From the NCBI GenBank assembly GCA_018830285.1, contig JAHJSB010000002.1, positions 62,001 through 126,000 on the forward strand: a stretch of 64,000 nucleotides of DNA, given 5' to 3'. The notes under the pieces are model-generated. The model searched no databases and was not told the origin of the DNA. It saw only the letters and a list, made by a program, of their open reading frames with translations. This document shows positions 9,646-20,313 of the stretch, piece after piece. Both the position numbers and the translations under genes were made by a program. Source of the stretch: Alphaproteobacteria bacterium. GTDB lineage: Bacteria > Pseudomonadota > Alphaproteobacteria > Caulobacterales > Hyphomonadaceae. Positions within the stretch are counted from its first letter, which is position 1; each line of letters begins with the position of its first letter.

Positions 9646-11133
9646 TTAGGCGAGCGTCTTGCGCATCGCGTCCTGCCAGCCCTTGAGCAGGGCCGCGCGT
9701 TCCTTTGCTGCCATCCTGGGTGTGAAGCGCACGCCCTGAACCTTGCGCTCGGTCCAGTCCTTCGCGTCCAGCCAGCCGAGCTGCATCGCAGCGAGCGCGG
9801 CTGCGCCGAGCGCCGTCATCTCGCGATAATCGGGCCGCAGCACAGGCCGGTCGCAGATATCCGCCAGGAACTGCATCAGCCAGTCATTCGCCACCATGCC
9901 GCCATCGACGCGCAATTCACGGATTTCCGCGCCATCGGCTGCGAAGGCGTCTAGCAGGTCCCGCGTCTGGTAAGCGGCAGATTCCAGCCCGGCCCGCACC
10001 AGGTGCGCCGCCGTCGTCGCCCGCGTGATGCCGCTGATCGTGCCGCGCGCATCGGCGTTCCAGTGCGGCGCGCCCAGCCCGGTAAAGGCCGGTACGATAT
10101 ACACGCCGCCATTGCCCTTGAGGCCCGAGGCGATGCTTTCGGTATCCTCCGCCGAGGCCACGATGCCGAGATCGTCGCGCAGCCATTTTACCACCGTGCC
10201 AGCATTGAATATCGAGCCTTCGAGCGCCATCGCGCCGCCGCCGGGTAGCTCGTAGCCCACCGTGCCGAGCAGGCGGTGCTGCGAGTCAGGCCGCTCCGCG
10301 CCTGTATTCGCCACAAGAAAAGCGCCTGTCCCATAGGTGATCTTGGCCATGCCGGGCGCTAGGCACCCCTGCCCCACCAGAGCCGACTGCTGGTCGCCCG
10401 CCGCCGACAGGATCGGCAGCGCTGCGCCGAGCAGGCTCTCGTCACTCATGCCAAAATCCGCCGCATTCGGCCTGACCTCCGGCAACAGGCTGGCAGGCAC
10501 ATTGAACAGCGCCGTCATCGCATTGCTCCAGCCGCCGTCTTCGCCGAGGCCAAGGCGGTAGAGCAATGTGCGCGAGGCGTTCGTCACGTCTGTCGCGTGC
10601 ACGCGTCCGCCCGTCAGCTTCCAGATCAGGAAACTTTCGACGGTGCCGAAGGCCAGTTCGCCTGCCTCGGCCCGCGCCCGTGCACCATCAACCGAATCGA
10701 GGATCCAGCCGATTTTCGTGGCCGAAAAATACGGGTCGAGCAGCAGGCCTGTTTCCTTCTGGACGGCAGGCTCATGGCCGTCCGATTTCAGTTTCTCGCA
10801 AACCCGCGCCGTGCGCCTGTCCTGCCATACGATGGCGGGCGCAATGGGCTTGCCGGTCGCCCGGTGCCAAACGAGAGTTGTTTCGCGCTGATTGGTGATA
10901 CCGATCCCTGCAATCTCGCTCACGCCGCCAGCCGCTTCCACCGCTTCGCGGCAGACTGCCAGCGTGCGCTCCCAGATTTCCTCGCCGTCCTGCTGGACCC
11001 ACCCGTCTTCCGGATAGGCCAGCGACACATCCTGCTGGGCAAGGGAAACCTGCGCAAAGGCACGGTCGAACACGATGGCCCGCGTGGACGTCGTCCCCTC
11101 GTCGATCACCAACAGCTTGTCCGGCTTGGCCAT
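9646..11133 (-). CDS. glpK: Glycerol kinase
   Basis: MAKPDKLLVIDEGTTSTRAIVFD... GITNQRETTLVWHRATGKPIAPAIVWQDRRT...; FGGY family. Confidence 0.95.
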   Translation of the reverse strand: MAKPDKLLVIDEGTTSTRAIVFDRAFAQVSLAQQDVSLAYPEDGWVQQDGEEIWERTLAVCREAVEAAGGVSEIAGIGITNQRETTLVWHRATGKPIAPAIVWQDRRTARVCEKLKSDGHEPAVQKETGLLLDPYFSATKIGWILDSVDGARARAEAGELAFGTVESFLIWKLTGGRVHATDVTNASRTLLYRLGLGEDGGWSNAMTALFNVPASLLPEVRPNAADFGMSDESLLGAALPILSAAGDQQSALVGQGCLAPGMAKITYGTGAFLVANTGAERPDSQHRLLGTVGYELPGGGAMALEGSIFNAGTVVKWLRDDLGIVASAEDTESIASGLKGNGGVYIVPAFTGLGAPHWNADARGTISGITRATTAAHLVRAGLESAAYQTRDLLDAFAADGAEIRELRVDGGMVANDWLMQFLADICDRPVLRPDYREMTALGAAALAAMQLGWLDAKDWTERKVQGVRFTPRMAAKERAALLKGWQDAMRKTLA

Positions 11134-11198
11134 GCCACTCATCTCCCGCAAAAGGGCGATCTTGGCCCAGCCCGGCGGGCCGCGCAATCATGCCCTGT

Positions 11199-12563
11199 CT
11201 ATACGGTCAGGCCGGCTGTCTCCATCAGCTCCGCAAAGGCGAGCGTGGTCCGGTCGCCATAGGGCGCCCCGATCACCTGCAGGCCAATCGGCAGGCTCGT
11301 CGCACTCTTCGCTACCGGCACACACGTGGCCGGCAGGCCGGGGAATGTGGCAAGACCGGCCCAGGCTAGCTGCGCACCATAAGGCTGCGGCTGTCCGTCA
11401 ATCATGAGCGTCCGATTGGCCCAGTTCGGATCGGTCTGGTACGGGAAGGCGGGCGTGCTGAATGCGGGCGCGATGACCAGGTCAAAATCTTCGAAAACGG
11501 CCCGCCAGGCACGGGTGATGCGCATCTGTTCGTCGCGCAATTCCATCCAGGCATGCGCATCAATCGGCTCGGCTCCGGGCGTACCGCGCGTGATCACCGT
11601 GTTCAGCATCTTCACATAGTTCGAGTGCATCAGGTCGAGGCGCGGCAGAACACTTGTGTCGTCTGATACGGTCGCGCCTGCTTGTGTTAGCGCGTCTGCC
11701 AGGCTCGACACCGCATCACGCGTGTCCGAATCGGCTCCCACGCCGGGTAATTCTCCCAACATGAGAACGCGGAAATCTTCCAGCGCGCCATGGCGCGCCT
11801 GAGGCAGGTCGAGCCTGAACCCGGTTCCTGTGACCGGTCCTGCAATCACATCCATCGCGGCAACAAGGTCGCCCGCATTGCGCGCCATCGGGCCGACGAC
11901 AGCCAGCGGGACATCAATGCCGTCCGTACCCGGAAATGCGTGCCCTTTGGTTGGCACGATTCCATAGGTCGGCTTGTGGCCGAACACGCCGCACATGTGG
12001 GCCGGGATCCGGATCGACCCGCCAATGTCGGATCCGATCTCGAGCGGCACCATGCCGGTCGCCAGCGCGACGGCAGCCCCGCCGGACGAGCCGCCCGGTG
12101 AGCGCGCCGGGTCATAGGGGTTGAGCGTACGACCGTAGACCGGGTTTTCCGTCTGCCAGTCGGCGAGCGCCACCGGCGCATTCGTCTTGCCGAGTATCAC
12201 CGCGCCGGCCGCCTTCAGGCGCTGCACGACCACGGCGTCTTCTTCGATCGGAAGGTCCTTGAACACGGCCATGCCCCAGGTCGTCGACAGGCCGGCGACA
12301 TCATTCGATTCCTTCACGGTCATCGGCACGCCCAGCAACGGGCGCGGGTCATCGGGCTGGCGCGTCTTGTCGATTTGCCTCGCAGCCGCCAGCGCGCGAT
12401 CAAAGTCGCGCACCACAACGGCATTCACCGGGCCGTCGAAATGTTCGATGCGCGCAATGGCCGCTTCGCAGGCATCCAGCGCCGTTATGATCCCGATACG
12501 AACTGCTCTGGCTGTATCTCTTGCACCAGCTGAGCCAAGGTCCACCATTTCCCGTTGCACCAT
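11199..12563 (-). CDS. Amidase (amidase-signature family)
   Basis: LLGVPMTVKESNDVAG, GGSSGGAAVALATGMVPLEIGSDIGGSIRIPA; start set at MVQREMVDLG. Confidence 0.88.
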   Translation of the reverse strand: MVQREMVDLGSAGARDTARAVRIGIITALDACEAAIARIEHFDGPVNAVVVRDFDRALAAARQIDKTRQPDDPRPLLGVPMTVKESNDVAGLSTTWGMAVFKDLPIEEDAVVVQRLKAAGAVILGKTNAPVALADWQTENPVYGRTLNPYDPARSPGGSSGGAAVALATGMVPLEIGSDIGGSIRIPAHMCGVFGHKPTYGIVPTKGHAFPGTDGIDVPLAVVGPMARNAGDLVAAMDVIAGPVTGTGFRLDLPQARHGALEDFRVLMLGELPGVGADSDTRDAVSSLADALTQAGATVSDDTSVLPRLDLMHSNYVKMLNTVITRGTPGAEPIDAHAWMELRDEQMRITRAWRAVFEDFDLVIAPAFSTPAFPYQTDPNWANRTLMIDGQPQPYGAQLAWAGLATFPGLPATCVPVAKSATSLPIGLQVIGAPYGDRTTLAFAELMETAGLTV

Positions 12564-13065
12564 TATCTTTCTCCCTCTCCAGTGCAAAGGTAGCACGCCG
12601 CAGGACAGGATCAACGCGGATCGCGCCTCGGCCCCGGTCACCGAACCACCAGAGCGTGGCTGCCGTCGCTGCAAAGGTCGTGGTCTCAGCGATGTCGCCC
12701 CGTGCCGCGGTACCGCTGCCGAGGAAGACGAGCCCTGTGATCACCCATAGCAGGAGCGTCAGGCACGGCCGTGTCAGCCCGCGCACGGCGCACACCCATG
12801 GGTAGCTTTCTCCAATGGACGCCTCCGCCGCGAGCGACGCGCTGAGCCCTTGCCAGCCGCCTGCCACGTCCGCGAAGTGCAGGTCGTCCTCACTGGCCTG
12901 ACGCTTCGCCTGCATTTGCAGGTCCATCAGGCGTCTCTCATGCGCCCAGCGCGCCCGCTCCTGGCGGCGCTCCACCAGACCGGCGGCGCGGTCGATCACC
13001 GATCCGATCAGACCGAATATCCCACCCCCTGACGCGCTTGCAGCGAGTCCTGCTATGTCTGCCAT
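12400..13065 (-). pseudogene. 3TM-type phage holin family protein, probably with a disrupted 3' end that runs into the amidase gene
   Basis: MADIAGLAASASGGGIFGLIGSVIDRAAGLVERRQERARWAHERRLMDLQMQAKRQ... RPCLTLLLWVITGLVFLG... WWFGDRGRG; ORF overlaps the amidase start by 164 nt out of frame. Confidence 0.55.
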
Positions 13066-13482
13066 GACGCTGCACTCCGCTTGCAGTACCAGCGCGCGGG
13101 TGCCGCCCGCCGGTCGAGATGGATAAACATCCGGGCGCGACCGATACCCGTGAAGCCGAGGCATTCGGCCGCCGCCATCAGCGCAAACCAGTCATGACCC
13201 GCCAGTGCGAGATCAACGGCAATCGTCCTGTTGCGTGGAGTTTGTCGCGCCGCCGACCGATACATTCCACTGCTCGCAACGATGCCAGGAATTCACGGCC
13301 AGGGGCTGGCCCATCGCCGTGCGGAGGGCTTCCAGCGCGTCGAGGAAGCCTTCATCGTGCCAGTATTCGCCTGCGCAGAAATGCCCGCCGCACCGGCAGG
13401 CCAGTTCGCGCGGGCTGAAATGCGGCCAGCGCCAGGCAGCCAGGTCAAAGTTGGGGAAATGGGCGATCAGCATGGACGCCAT
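13053..13482 (-). pseudogene. Peptidase M15 (D-Ala-D-Ala carboxypeptidase-like endolysin), frameshifted
   Basis: Frame A: FSPRELACRCGGHFCAGEYW...ALEALRTAMGQPLAVNSWHRC..NVSVGGATNSTQQ; frame B continues TIAVDLALAGHDWFALMAAAECLGFTGIGRARMFIHLDRR; shift near 13224-13232. Confidence 0.75.
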
Positions 13483-13575
13483 TATGCGCCCGGCGACACC
13501 CTGGTCGGAATAGTTCAGCCCGCCTGCGCATGGACAGCGGCAGGCGGGCTGAAAAATTGCGGGAAAGGCGCGGGC

Positions 13576-14577
13576 CTATCCGGCAGTGACGGCCGCCTTG
13601 GGAGCGGCATAGGCCTGCCGCTTGGCCAGCGCATCGCGCGCGCCATTATATTCGCGCTCCAGCTGGTCGACATAGTCTGCCGTCGACATGCGCGTCTGGA
13701 TCGCGCCGATGCCCTGGCCGCAGCCCCATATGTCTTTCCACGCCTTGGCTTCCTGATTACCGCCCGAACCGAAATTCATGGCCGACGGATCGGATTCCGG
13801 CAAATTGTTCACATCCATGCCCGCCTTGGCAATCGATGGCGCCAGGTAATTGCCGTGGACGCCGGTGAACAGGTTCGAATAGACGATGTCGCCCGCCTTG
13901 GAGTCGACGATCATGTCCTTGTAGCCTTCGACCGCATTGGCTTCGTGGCACGAAATGAACGCGGACCCGATATAGCCGAGATCGGCGCCCATGGCCTGCG
14001 CAGCGGCAACGGCATTGCCGGTCGCTATCGAGCCGGACAGGGCCAGCGGCCCGTCGAAGAACTGACGGATTTCCTGGATCAGGGCAAACGGCGACAGCGT
14101 GCCCGCATGGCCGCCTGCGCCGCTGGCCACTGCGATCAGGCCATCAGCGCCCTTCTCCAGCGCCTTGTGCGCGAAAACGATATTGATGATGTCGTGCAGC
14201 ACGATGCCGCCATAGGAATGGATCGCGTCGTTCACTTCCTGCCGCGCGCCGAGCGAGGTGATAACCACCGGCACTTTCCAGCGCACGCAGGCCTCGACGT
14301 CATGATCCAGCCGGTTGTTCGTCTTGTGGACGATCTGGTTGACGGCGTAGGGCGCAGACTTGCGGTCCGGGTTCTTCTCGTCCCACTCGGCCAGCTCCGT
14401 CGTGATCTTGTCGAGCCATTCGTCCAGCACCGGGCCGGGGCGTGCATTCAGCGCCGGGAAGCTGCCGACCACACCAGCCTTGCACTGGGCGATCACGAGA
14501 TCCGGGTTCGAGATAATGAACAGGGGCGAACCGATAACGGGGACGCGCAGGTTTTGCAGGACGGGTGGCAGGGCCAT
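13576..14577 (-). CDS. Nitronate monooxygenase (2-nitropropane dioxygenase-like)
   Basis: MALPPVLQNLRVPVIGSPLFIISNPDLVIAQCKAGVVGSFPALNARP..., VASGAGGHAGTLSPFALIQEIR. Confidence 0.9.
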   Translation of the reverse strand: MALPPVLQNLRVPVIGSPLFIISNPDLVIAQCKAGVVGSFPALNARPGPVLDEWLDKITTELAEWDEKNPDRKSAPYAVNQIVHKTNNRLDHDVEACVRWKVPVVITSLGARQEVNDAIHSYGGIVLHDIINIVFAHKALEKGADGLIAVASGAGGHAGTLSPFALIQEIRQFFDGPLALSGSIATGNAVAAAQAMGADLGYIGSAFISCHEANAVEGYKDMIVDSKAGDIVYSNLFTGVHGNYLAPSIAKAGMDVNNLPESDPSAMNFGSGGNQEAKAWKDIWGCGQGIGAIQTRMSTADYVDQLEREYNGARDALAKRQAYAAPKAAVTAG

Positions 14578-14670
14578 GGAAATTCCTCACAGGACAATAA
14601 TCGTTGCTAACTAACTAGAAGCCCCCGGTGCGGGGGCAAGCGGTAACGTTGGGACAGGCTGGCGCGCCGC

Positions 14671-15275
14671 CTATCCCAGTTTGAGGCTGTCGACGCTGAC
14701 AACCTCGTTGATCAATTGGTCGATATCCTTGGGCGCGATCTGGCCGCTGAGGATCAGCATGGCCAGGCCATGCACAAGCGCCCAGGCACGCAGAACGCCC
14801 GCCTTGCGCTGTGCGTCGCTGGCTTTCGGCCCGGCAAGGTTCGCGATCGACTGGCGCAACAGCCAGCCGGGCGAATCTTCCGGGTTCACGCAATTCAGGT
14901 CCGCCGCCGCCGGCAGCGAGGAATAGATCAACCGGAACAGGGCGGGGTTGTTCATCGCGAAGCGCACATAGGCGCGGCCCATCTCGGTAAAGCCTTCCTT
15001 GCCGCCCGCCTTGCCGGCGGCCTTCTGCTCGCGCGCCAGCTGGGCGAGGCCTTCGGCTGCCAGCGCCGACAAAAGCGAGTCCCTGTCCGGGAAATGCCGG
15101 TAGATCGCCGTGGCGCTGACACCGATCTCGCGGGCGATCTCGCGCAGGCTGAGCGATTCCGCACTGCTCTCCTCAAGCTTTTTCAGACCCGTTGCGATCA
15201 GTGCGACGCGCAGGTCACCATGATGGTATCCGCCTTTTGGCGCACGGATGTTGACAGTGTTATCATTCGCGGCCA
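14671..15275 (-). CDS. TetR/AcrR family transcriptional regulator
   Basis: [59 protein letters not shown]; start MAANDNTVN at 15275, not the 457-aa extended ORF. Confidence 0.92.
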
Positions 15276-15327
15276 TGTTAGTGCTGTAAACATTATTTGC
15301 CTGCGTTTCAACCCCCGGAGATTCCCC

Positions 15328-16770
15328 ATGGCCAGTCCCGTCGAAACCGCCATTCGCAACAGTGTGACCCAAGGCATCATGAAGATCGTCGCGTTCAACC
15401 GGACACGCCCCCGCCTCTCGCGAACCGAGAACACGTTTCTCACCGGCATCCATGAACCGCTGCACGACGAACTGACGCTGGAAGACCTGAAAGTCACTGG
15501 CGAGATCCCCGCCGCGCTCGACGGGCGCTACCTGCGCATCGGCCCCAACCCTGTCAGCCCCCCCAACCCCGCCACCTATCACTGGTTCAGTGGCGACGGC
15601 ATGATCCATGGCGTGCGCCTGAAGCAAGGCAAGGCGCTCTGGTACCGCAACCGCTGGGTCCGCTCGAAAGCCGTCTCTGCCGCTCTCGGCGAGAAGGATG
15701 CGCCCGGCCCGCGCCGTGGCACGCAGGACAATACGAACACCAATGTCATCGGCCACAATGGCAATACCTGGGCCCTGGTCGAGGCCGGCGCTTTTCCCGT
15801 GCGGCTCAATGACGAACTCGACACGCTGGCGCATGACCCGTTCGGCGGCACGCTGAAAGGCTCCTTCTCGGCCCACCCGCACCTCGACCCCGAGACCGGC
15901 GAGATGCACGCCATCACCTATTTCGCGATGGACCCAACCACGATCCACCACACCGTCGTCGATGCCAGCGGCAAGGTGATCCGCGAGGAACCCATCAGTG
16001 TCGAGCATGGCCCATCGATCCACGATTGCGCCGTCACGAAACAATATGTCGTCATCATGGACCTGCCCGTCACGTTCTCAATGAAGACATTGCTGGCGGG
16101 CCAGTCCTTTCCCTATCGCTGGAACCCGGACCACAAGGCCCGTATCGGCCTTATGCCGCGCCACGGCACGAATGACGACGTCATCTGGTGCGATATCGAG
16201 CCCTGCTATGTCTTCCATCCCTGCAATGCTTACGAGAACGAGGCGGGCGAAGTGATCATGGATGTCAGTGTCCACGACACGATGTTTGCCGACAGCAAGC
16301 ACGGACCTGATTCCGAAAGCGTGACGTTCGAACGCTGGACCATCGACCCCGTCGCCCGGAAGGTCGCCCGCAGGACGCTCGACGCTGCCCCGCAGGAATT
16401 CCCGCGTCCGGACGAACGCTTCACCGGCAAGAAATACCGATATGCCTTCACCATGGCCCTGCCGGAAGAACACGGGTTCGAAGTCTTCGACCAGACCAAA
16501 CTGTTCAAGCACGATCTCGATGCCGGCACCCGCGAGACCCACGATTTCGGTCCCGGTCGCGTGCCCGGCGAATTCGTCTTCATTCCGCGTGGCGATGATG
16601 CGCCCGAAGGCGACGGCTGGCTGATGGGCTATGTCATCGACAGGAACACGGACACAACCGATCTCGCCATCCTCGACGCGACCAACTTCACCGCGCCACC
16701 GGTCGCCCTGGTCCACATACCCCACCGCATCCCGCCCGGCTTCCACGGCAACTGGGCACCGGCGCAATAG
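15328..16770 (+). CDS. Carotenoid oxygenase family protein
   Basis: [84 protein letters not shown]. Confidence 0.92.
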   Translation: MASPVETAIRNSVTQGIMKIVAFNRTRPRLSRTENTFLTGIHEPLHDELTLEDLKVTGEIPAALDGRYLRIGPNPVSPPNPATYHWFSGDGMIHGVRLKQGKALWYRNRWVRSKAVSAALGEKDAPGPRRGTQDNTNTNVIGHNGNTWALVEAGAFPVRLNDELDTLAHDPFGGTLKGSFSAHPHLDPETGEMHAITYFAMDPTTIHHTVVDASGKVIREEPISVEHGPSIHDCAVTKQYVVIMDLPVTFSMKTLLAGQSFPYRWNPDHKARIGLMPRHGTNDDVIWCDIEPCYVFHPCNAYENEAGEVIMDVSVHDTMFADSKHGPDSESVTFERWTIDPVARKVARRTLDAAPQEFPRPDERFTGKKYRYAFTMALPEEHGFEVFDQTKLFKHDLDAGTRETHDFGPGRVPGEFVFIPRGDDAPEGDGWLMGYVIDRNTDTTDLAILDATNFTAPPVALVHIPHRIPPGFHGNWAPAQ

Positions 16771-16795
16771 CTTTCGCGGCGCATATGGCAGGCGC

Positions 16796-16846
16796 CCCAC
16801 GCGCACCCTTCTCCTGCGGGAGAGGGGCCGGGGATGCGGGGCACGG
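16796..16846. repeat. Intergenic palindromic (REP-like) element
   Basis: CGCACCCTTCTCCTGCGGGAGAGGGGCCGGGGATGCGGGG; inverse-oriented relative of the copy near 28703. Confidence 0.55.
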
Positions 16847-16926
16847 GGCTCGAAATGCTTGAGGCCGCGTTTCACGTAGCGGACAGGCAGCACTGAAGCT
16901 GGCTATGTCGGCAATTGGTTGCGGAT

Positions 16927-17527
16927 TCAAATGATCGCTGCAACACATTCGCCGAACCGTTCGGCTTGGGTTTGGTAGTTCAGTGTTTTTCCGGGCCGCC
17001 TATTGCGTTCTCGTGCGATCCTGCTGAGCCTGGATTTCGAGACCATCGACACATCGGTCCCCTTTGGCAGACACTGGCGCAGCAGTCGGTTTGTGTTTTC
17101 GTTGGTTCCGCGTCGCCAAGGGCTTTTCGGGTCACAGAAGTCGGCCTGGAAATCCGGCTTCATCGTGAACCGCTAGTGGTCTGGCATTTCCCCACCCCGA
17201 TCCCAGGTCAATGATCGGCGCAACTCGTCCGGCAACCGCCTGGCATGTTTGATCAGCGCGATCCTCAACGGAGGCGGGGGACTCGCTGATGGGAACGGCG
17301 TCCGGGATCTTGCCGCGCATGTCTGTCGCTGGCTTGCCAGATCGCGACCGACGGATCGTACGCGTCTCCCGATGATACTGGACCAGCTCCTTTTTCAAGG
17401 CTCCACGGGCCTGTACATACAAGCTGCGATAGAGCGCTTCGCGGGACACCCCGCGCTTCGAGATACCCCAAATGTCTTGCTTCTGTTCATCCGTATATTT
17501 GATCCGTTTGCGGTACGCCATCGCCAA
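16927..17527 (-). mobile_element. Degenerate IS30-family transposase (frameshifted, internally deleted)
   Basis: N-terminal part KRIKYTDEQKQDIWGISKRGVSREALYRSLYVQARGALKKEL...GKIPDAVPISESPASVEDRA; C-terminal part FCDPKSPWRRGTNENTNRLLRQCLPKGTDVS...RERNRRPGKTLNYQTQAERFGECVA in a different frame. Confidence 0.88.
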
Positions 17528-17736
17528 CTCTCCCGTTTCCAGTTAAACTGAAGCGCTGCGACGACCGGTTGAACTCAACGATGAAATCCGGACGTTCGAT
17601 ACGACCTGACCCTTAAGACCCTGACTAACGTGGTCTGTGCAGGGCGATCGCGGGAAGCTTGTCAGGCGGCGGCTCTCGCGAGTCGCTCGATTTGACAAGA
17701 CGGCCGTTGAAAGACTTTGGAAGCGGAGCGCGGAAA

Positions 17737-18657
17737 CTAATTGAGGTCAATTGCGAGTTTGATTCCGCCAAGGAGCCCTGCATCATCGCCCAGCCCTGGG
17801 GTGACGATCTTTTGCTCGATCTCCTCTTCAGTTTCTCCCAGATACCCGGCCATCTTCTTCTGATACGCATCCCGCGTCATCTGAATAAGATGTGGCGCCA
17901 GCATGAGGCCGCCTCCGAGGATAATGCGTTGTGGCCTGAAACTGAGCGACAAGCTCAGGCATGCCTGAGCGAGATAATCCGCTTCGACGGCCCATCCGGC
18001 ATGATTTTCATCCAGATATCTTGGGTCGCCGAACCGGGCCATGAACGCGGCTGCGCTGGCGAGGCCCTCCAGACAATCGCCGTGAAACGAGCAGGTTCCG
18101 GCGAAGGCAGCGTCATCTGCGTGGCGCTTCATGCTGATATGCCCGAACTCGGGATGCAGCGGCGCGGCGGCAAAAGTGCCTCCAGAACATATCCCCGCCC
18201 CAATGCCTGTTCCGACGGTGACATAAGCAGCGCTTGAGACGCCCTTCGCCGCGCCCCATGCCAGTTCTGCCGCAAGCGCGCCATTCACATCCGTATCAAC
18301 GGTGACGGGAACTTTGAGGGCATCGGCAAATGCGCGGCGCAGATTGGTGTTCGACCATCCCGGTTTCGGCGTGTTCAGAATCGTCCCGTAATCCGGTGAG
18401 GTCGCATCAATATTGATGGGACCGAAGGATGCGATGCCCAAAGCGCTGATGGTTTGCCCGGCCGCGTTAGCACGGGTTCGGAAGAAGTCGACGCAGCTTG
18501 CAATTGTTTCAGCTGGCGTTGAAACGGGGAAGCGCTCTTGCGTAATTAGCTTGCCATCGGCCGTCGCCAGGCCGCACTTGAATGTCGTTCCGCCCGCATC
18601 CAGACCGGCGAGAACATTGCGAGAGTCAGTTTTCAGGGTCAATTGCTTGGGTTCCAA
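17737..18657 (-). CDS. ROK family protein, probable fructokinase
   Basis: LAGLDAGGTTFKCGLATADGK, TVGTGIGAGICSGG, Zn-binding HPEFGHISMKRH...GTCSFHGDCLEGLASA. Confidence 0.88.
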   Translation of the reverse strand: MEPKQLTLKTDSRNVLAGLDAGGTTFKCGLATADGKLITQERFPVSTPAETIASCVDFFRTRANAAGQTISALGIASFGPINIDATSPDYGTILNTPKPGWSNTNLRRAFADALKVPVTVDTDVNGALAAELAWGAAKGVSSAAYVTVGTGIGAGICSGGTFAAAPLHPEFGHISMKRHADDAAFAGTCSFHGDCLEGLASAAAFMARFGDPRYLDENHAGWAVEADYLAQACLSLSLSFRPQRIILGGGLMLAPHLIQMTRDAYQKKMAGYLGETEEEIEQKIVTPGLGDDAGLLGGIKLAIDLN

Positions 18658-18710
18658 TCGCGCATGTCTACTTTGGTTCTCAGACCTAGCACTAGCAAAG
18701 AATATTAAAA

Positions 18711-18725
18711 TTGCAATCGTTTGTA
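18711..18725. promoter_or_regulatory. Putative LacI-family operator (fructokinase/MFS intergenic)
   Basis: TTGCAATCGTTTGTA between divergent genes; matches operators at 24006 and 28299. Confidence 0.6.
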
Positions 18726-18803
18726 TTCTTGGTTATCAGGAGATAGGAGGCAAGCCGAACAGCAACAACCAACATAATGGGATCTGTCGGCGAAACGCAC
18801 ATC

Positions 18804-20228
18804 ATGAGCAAGAAATCAGATACAGCGCCACTCAGTTTTGTTGAAAAGGTCGGTTACGGCCTCGGCGATATGGCGTCGAATTTCTACATGGGATTCTTCG
18901 GCATTTTCCTCCTGTACTATTACACGGATGTCTGGGGCATTCATCCCGGACATGCCGCCTTCATGTTCCTGATAACCAAGATCATCGATGCCATCAGCGA
19001 TCCGGCGATGGGCCTGATCTCTGACCGCACCAATACACGCTGGGGAAAATATCGACCCTATCTTATATGGGCCGCCATTCCCTATGCGCTCTTGGGCTAT
19101 CTCCTCTTCCTCGGACCGGATCTGTCGGCACACGGAAGGATCGTCTACGCCTATGTCACCTACTCCCTCGTCATGCTGGCTTACACAGCGATCAACGTGC
19201 CCTATTCGGCCTTGCTCGCTGTCATCCACCCCCTGACAGAAGAGCGGACGAAGGCAACGCAATATCGCTTTGTGTTCGCTTCGCTCGGATCCTTGGTGGT
19301 CGGCGCAACCACCAAGCCGCTTGTCGAATGGCTTGGTCAGGGAAATGAAGTCACGGGTTTCAGACTGACAATTATTCTCTTCGCCATTCTGTCTGTGCTG
19401 CTCTTTGCGATCACATTCGCGACGACGAAGGAACGGATCAAACCACCGAAGCACGACTCCTCGATTCGCGATGATTTTGGGGTTCTGCTCAAAAACGTAT
19501 CCTGGATTGTTCTGGCGATCACTGGAATCCTGATCGTCGTGGGGCTTGTGGGACGCATCGCATCCACCGCATTCTACACGAAATACTACATGGTGAGTGG
19601 TGACGAAAAGAGTCTGTGGTGGATGGACCGCACATCCCTCATCATTACGTGCGGTTTTGTCGGGCAAATGTTCGGCGCGTTACTTACACCCACTTTTCTG
19701 AAATTTGTCGACAAGCACAAGCTGATGATCCTCATGGCACTGCTTCACGCCGTCTTGCTTGCGGCGGGTTACTTCTTGTCACCCGACCAGTATATTTTGA
19801 CGCTGCTTCTCTATTCAGCCGGCATCTCTACCTTTGGCGTGATGATCACATTGCTTTTTGCAATGTATACAGATTGCGCCCAGTACGGCGAATGGATGTC
19901 GGGAAAGAACAGTGCTGGCCTTACCATTTCAGCATCAATGTTCTCTTTGAAAACCGGCTCAGCAATCGGAAGCGCCATACCGGCGGCAATCCTCGCAACA
20001 TTTGGTTTCGTAGCGAACGAAGTTCAAACTGACGCGTCCATTCAAGGCATTCGCTTGATGTTTCATGTGGTGCCTGCGGTCTTCTACCTGTTGGCTGGCT
20101 TGTTGATGCTCGCCTATCAGATTGACCGTGAAACGCTGAAGAAGATTGAAAGCGATCTGCGCGAAAGACGCGCAAATCTGAAAAGACGTGACAATCGCGT
20201 TTCTGGAAAACCGCTGGCCACTCCATGA
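18804..20228 (+). CDS. MFS transporter, glycoside-pentoside-hexuronide (GPH):cation symporter-like
   Basis: EKVGYGLGDMASNFYMGFFGIFLLYYYTDVWGI...DAISDPAMGLISDRTNTRWGKYRPYLIW. Confidence 0.92.
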   Translation: MSKKSDTAPLSFVEKVGYGLGDMASNFYMGFFGIFLLYYYTDVWGIHPGHAAFMFLITKIIDAISDPAMGLISDRTNTRWGKYRPYLIWAAIPYALLGYLLFLGPDLSAHGRIVYAYVTYSLVMLAYTAINVPYSALLAVIHPLTEERTKATQYRFVFASLGSLVVGATTKPLVEWLGQGNEVTGFRLTIILFAILSVLLFAITFATTKERIKPPKHDSSIRDDFGVLLKNVSWIVLAITGILIVVGLVGRIASTAFYTKYYMVSGDEKSLWWMDRTSLIITCGFVGQMFGALLTPTFLKFVDKHKLMILMALLHAVLLAAGYFLSPDQYILTLLLYSAGISTFGVMITLLFAMYTDCAQYGEWMSGKNSAGLTISASMFSLKTGSAIGSAIPAAILATFGFVANEVQTDASIQGIRLMFHVVPAVFYLLAGLLMLAYQIDRETLKKIESDLRERRANLKRRDNRVSGKPLATP

Positions 20229-20313
20229 CTTCACTTCGCGCAATCACCCTGCGGCGGCTGCTCTGATCGCCGCCAGCCAATCCCAATAAGCACACTGATT
20301 TCGGTATCTTACT

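Noticed and set aside
13514-13553. Strong hairpin TTCAGCCCGCCTG...CAGGCGGGCTGAA as a terminator
   Set aside because: Stem is clear but no T-run follows on the minus strand, so an intrinsic terminator call is not secure.
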